A DNA stretch of 7,824 nt from Methanosarcinales archaeon (lineage in GTDB: Archaea; Halobacteriota; Syntropharchaeia; Alkanophagales; Methanospirareceae). A program made the translations under genes and the position numbers. This document shows positions 5,469 to 7,824 of the stretch, piece after piece. A model generated the notes under the pieces. It searched no databases and was not told the origin of the DNA. It saw only the letters and a program-made list of their open reading frames with translations. The stretch spans positions 1-7,824 of the forward strand of contig QMVO01000071.1 in the NCBI GenBank assembly GCA_003661125.1, given 5' to 3'. Each line of letters opens with the position of its first letter. Position 1 is the first letter of the stretch.

Positions 5469-6230
5469 ATGAAGGGTCAGAACAGAGGAAGAAACAAAGG
5501 TAGAGGTAGGAGTAGAGAAATATATGCAGAGATAAAAGCTATTCCTCCTTTAATTGTGCGTGCAGACGGAAGGGGTTTCAAGCGTGTGTTAAGCGACAAA
5601 TTCGAGAAACCTTACGACGAGCGATTTGCACGAGGTATGGCGAAAGCCGTGGAAATCTTCTTCGAGAATAGTGGATTCGTTCCCAAACTTGCTTATACCT
5701 TCTCTGACGAGATAAGTTTTTTTTTCGTGCATGTCCCGTATGAAGGAAGAATAGAGAAATTGGATTCAGTAATTGCAGCCTTTTTGGCAAGCGCTTTAAG
5801 CATCGCTTTGGATTTTAAGGAGGTTATCGCATTTGACGCAAGGGTAATCCCTGTTTGCCGAGAAGAAGATGTTCTGGAATATCTTACACTGCGTCAGGCA
5901 GAAGCATGGCGAAACCATATCAATGCGTATGGGTATTACGGACTGAGAAGAGAGGGACTAAGTAAAAAAGAAGCAGAAAAGCGGTTGAGGGGAATGAAGG
6001 CAAAAAATGTGCATGAGATGCTTTTTCGCATGGGAATAAACCTGAATGAAACGCCAAAATGGCAAAGAAGGGGTATTTTGATCGCTAAGCAGAGATATGA
6101 AAAGGAAGGATATAATCCAAAAGCAGCGCACAAAGTTTCTGCAACACGCTTCAAAATAGTTCAGCTATGGGACCTACCGCTATTCGGGTCGGAGGAAGGG
6201 CGAGAGTTGATAAGACCTTTCTTGAATTGA
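5469..6230 (+). CDS. thg1: tRNA(His) guanylyltransferase / Thg1-like 3'-5' polymerase
   Basis: Thg1-family enzymes add nucleotides to RNA 5' ends in the 3'-5' direction. In eukaryotes they place G-1 on tRNA-His; archaeal Thg1s and Thg1-like proteins add G-1 in a template-dependent way or repair truncated tRNA 5' ends. The 253-residue product shows the palm signature R-A-D-G-R-G-F (31-37) with metal ligand Asp33, and S-D-E-I-S-F (79-84) with Asp80. The 47-residue spacing equals that of Asp29/Asp76 in human THG1. Further conserved pieces are F-D-A-R-V-I-P (122-128) and R-Q-A-E-A-W-R-N-H-I-N (142-152), corresponding to the H-I-N-N segment of Thg1. Residues 6-16 form an Arg/Gly/Lys-rich N-terminal extension of unclear worth, and no Shine-Dalgarno precedes ATG 5469. 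A run of nine T (5717-5725) follows the S-D-E motif codons. The 3' end overlaps the polymerase gene on the other strand by 51 bp. Confidence 0.9.
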   Translation: MKGQNRGRNKGRGRSREIYAEIKAIPPLIVRADGRGFKRVLSDKFEKPYDERFARGMAKAVEIFFENSGFVPKLAYTFSDEISFFFVHVPYEGRIEKLDSVIAAFLASALSIALDFKEVIAFDARVIPVCREEDVLEYLTLRQAEAWRNHINAYGYYGLRREGLSKKEAEKRLRGMKAKNVHEMLFRMGINLNETPKWQRRGILIAKQRYEKEGYNPKAAHKVSATRFKIVQLWDLPLFGSEEGRELIRPFLN

Positions 6231-7661
6231 ATTGATAAGCGTAAGCTGCCGACCAGGTTTAATAATTTCTGTAAGCTTTCGCTCCGTGTACCCGAACGGC
6301 GCCAAAATATTCCCGGCAGCACGCACCAAATACGCTAAATATTTCTTTTTATCGTATAATAATCTCACATTACCTTTCACCAGTTGCCATGCCTTTACCT
6401 TCCTATTGTACCTTTTCGATTCGGCATCAGTAATTATGTATTTAACCTGCTCACCCGGTCTTACCTTTAGCCCCTCATTTTTGAGTTGTAGCATGCAAGC
6501 AAGATTATTATTGAGTTGATGGTAATATTCTGAATCTTTTGAAACAACAGACGTGAAAACCAGATCCTTTAAATCACATTCCCCCTTCGCTATCATATCT
6601 GCATATCCCCTGACTACTTCTATAACCTCCGGGATACGCCCCTGTAATTCCGCTGCATCATTTGCCCTTGCCATAACCTTAAGCATGTCCATCTGAGCAT
6701 CCCTAATCAATGGTGGAGTATCACTCCTCCTGAGTTCCAAACCCCTGATTTTCATTTCCCCATTCTCAAATAGACCATAGTATCTATTAAGTGCGCCCGT
6801 GGGGTCTGACCTTTTTGGAAGAAAAACTATCCACTTGTAGATACCCTCGAGTTCAACGGAAATACCGCTTTGCTCAAATATTTTCTCGCATAGTTTTTCA
6901 TGGTTATTTGAGTTACTGCTGCTCTTCACCCATAAGGAGTCAACAATACCATGAAGCACTTCGTATCCCAAATCCTCTGCGATTCTCGCGGTGTTGAGCA
7001 ATAATTCTCTGCCATAAGTATTTATCACCTCGTGGCATTCTATTCTTCCAAATCTCGCGTTTCTGTAGCCCATGTATCCAAAACAGGTGACGAGTATCCA
7101 TTTCAATGCTTTTTTTCTCGCTTCGTAGATTTCACGGTGATCGTTATATTCTTTGTCCTTATCCTTAACCCTCTTTTTGTATTCTCTCCTCCTGTTTATT
7201 AGCGGTTCTAATACTCTTGGAATCAGTCCAATCCTTCTCTCGCAGATGTGGTAATCAATGATAGGAGCACGATGTTTACTATCTGCACAGCATTTACAGA
7301 GAACAGTCTCCGGTGATATGTTGTGCCTCACCATTATCGCTGGATACAGAGATGTGAAATCTATCTCGACTACATTTTCATGGAGTCCTATCTTTGGCTC
7401 GTAAATCATACCTCCGCGGTCAGCGAGGAATAGTGTTTTCGCATCCTTAAAATCCTCCGGAACGTTCTGCTTCCAGCGAACCAGGACGTTCTCCCGGATT
7501 GCCTGCGCGATTTGTATCGCAGAGATGACCGTGCCGGGAGTTACTCTTGAAAGGGTTTGCAAGGGTATCCTTGATAGCCTTGACAGCTCGATTAGCCCAT
7601 GAATTCCACTTTCTCTGTATATGAACGAATTGTTCCTATCAATATGTATCCGTGTATGCTC
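6180..7661 (-). CDS. PolB2-like family B DNA polymerase, 5'-truncated (probable pseudogene)
   Basis: The open frame holds 493 codons of a family B polymerase palm-fingers-thumb. There is no plausible native start: homologous residues (H-I-D-R-N-N-S-F-I-Y-R-E, about 7614-7646) run right up to an upstream TGA at 7662-7664. The N-terminal and 3'-5' exonuclease domains, normally some 300 or more residues, are missing. Counting from an in-frame TTG at 7562, motif A is D-F-T-S-L-Y-P (68-74). Next come Cys89, Cys91, Cys92 and Cys107, a possible metal-binding cluster. Motif B is K-K-A-L-K-W-I-L-V-T-C-F-G-Y-M-G-Y (150-166), and K-I-R-G-L-E is at 271-276. Motif C is H-G-I-V-D-S (204-209) rather than Y-G-D-T-D-S: the second Asp is kept and the first is Ile. 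This resembles archaeal PolB2 enzymes, thought to be weak or accessory polymerases. The frame is otherwise unbroken, so truncation is recent or a shortened product is made from an internal start. An IS630 transposase remnant abuts the break. Confidence 0.82.
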   Translation of the reverse strand, partial: EHTRIHIDRNNSFIYRESGIHGLIELSRLSRIPLQTLSRVTPGTVISAIQIAQAIRENVLVRWKQNVPEDFKDAKTLFLADRGGMIYEPKIGLHENVVEIDFTSLYPAIMVRHNISPETVLCKCCADSKHRAPIIDYHICERRIGLIPRVLEPLINRRREYKKRVKDKDKEYNDHREIYEARKKALKWILVTCFGYMGYRNARFGRIECHEVINTYGRELLLNTARIAEDLGYEVLHGIVDSLWVKSSSNSNNHEKLCEKIFEQSGISVELEGIYKWIVFLPKRSDPTGALNRYYGLFENGEMKIRGLELRRSDTPPLIRDAQMDMLKVMARANDAAELQGRIPEVIEVVRGYADMIAKGECDLKDLVFTSVVSKDSEYYHQLNNNLACMLQLKNEGLKVRPGEQVKYIITDAESKRYNRKVKAWQLVKGNVRLLYDKKKYLAYLVRAAGNILAPFGYTERKLTEIIKPGRQLTLINSIQERSYQLSPFLRPE

Positions 7662-7824
7662 TCACGATTTATTGTTTCAAAACCTTCCCTTTTCCGCATC
7701 TCCCGGTGAGTAATGTCAGCGACCATCTTTTTCTGCCATCGGGCGATTTGGTGCATGCCTGTGCTATGATTTCTGCTTCATGCCGTTCAGTGTATTTCTT
7801 GGGCTGTCCGGGTCTTGGTTTCTC
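7660..7824 (-). mobile_element. IS630-family transposase remnant, frameshifted and truncated
   Basis: Reading leftward from the window edge, one frame gives R-P-G-Q-P-K-K-Y-T-E-R-H-E-A-E-I-I (residues 4-20), then A-C-T-K-S-P-D-G-R-K-R-W-S-L-T-L-L-T. This matches the N-terminal helix-turn-helix linker of IS630-type transposases (consensus R-P-G-R-P-x-K, then A-C-x-x-P-P-x-G-x-x-R-W-T-x-R-L-L). Near 7702-7707 the match jumps frame to R-E-M-R-K-R-E-G-F-E-T-I-N-R-E-S-I. A single lost C at the CCCGG would explain this. The match then stops at about 7660, where the polymerase homology begins, so the DDE catalytic domain is absent on this side. The remnant shares the polymerase's orientation. More of the N-terminus may lie beyond the right edge. 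It is inactive as seen. Confidence 0.72.

Noticed and set aside
7662..7710. Programmed frameshift joining two IS630 open frames
   Set aside because: Some IS630 members use frameshifting, but here the downstream frame is cut off within about 17 residues at the polymerase junction, so a simple deletion in a dead copy is more likely.

Overview
The window is archaeal. It encodes two protein subunits of archaeal RNase P (Rpp30 and Pop5 types), a mevalonate kinase of the archaeal isoprenoid pathway, a Thg1-type 3'-5' polymerase, a PRC-barrel protein of the type found in euryarchaea, and a family B DNA polymerase with the unusual motif C of archaeal PolB2-like enzymes. Several starts carry Shine-Dalgarno matches of the GAGGTGA/GGGGTGAT type, and others look leaderless behind a TATA box. 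The protein style recalls methanogen-related or ANME-like Euryarchaeota (for example Methanophagales or Syntrophoarchaeia), but that placement is an inference from memory, not a search result.

Layout, left to right. Positions 1-342 hold no intact gene. Positions about 96-411 are a decayed plus-strand DNA glycosylase (AlkA/HhH-GPD) relic. A minus-strand block follows, transcribed leftward: a HAD phosphatase (2024-2644), mevalonate kinase (750-1838) and a small TIGR04076-like protein (343-723). Between the HAD gene and mevalonate kinase lies a degraded, internally deleted second copy of part of mevalonate kinase (1873-2023). A short divergent spacer separates this block from the plus-strand RNase P pair rnp3-rnp2 (2704-3845), whose reading frames overlap by an ATGA. 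The pair converges on a minus-strand membrane site-2 protease with two CBS domains (3837-5078). A compact TATA-rich spacer (5079-5141) then serves the protease leftward and a plus-strand pair rightward: PRC-barrel protein (5142-5417) and thg1 (5469-6230). Finally, thg1 overlaps by 51 bp the 3' end of a minus-strand PolB2-like polymerase. That polymerase has lost its N-terminal part where it meets a frameshifted IS630-family transposase remnant at the right edge.

Functionally this is mostly housekeeping: tRNA 5' maturation (RNase P) and tRNA 5'-end addition or repair (Thg1), isoprenoid synthesis, and membrane proteolysis. I do not see a convincing undescribed multi-gene system. The most interesting material is in the scars: the mosaic mvk relic with microhomology junctions, the transposon-truncated divergent polymerase, a palindrome lying inside the extended Pop5 N-terminus, and a six-residue insertion in the glycine-rich nucleotide/phosphate loop of mevalonate kinase. 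No tRNA, rRNA, CRISPR array or clear terminator was recognised.
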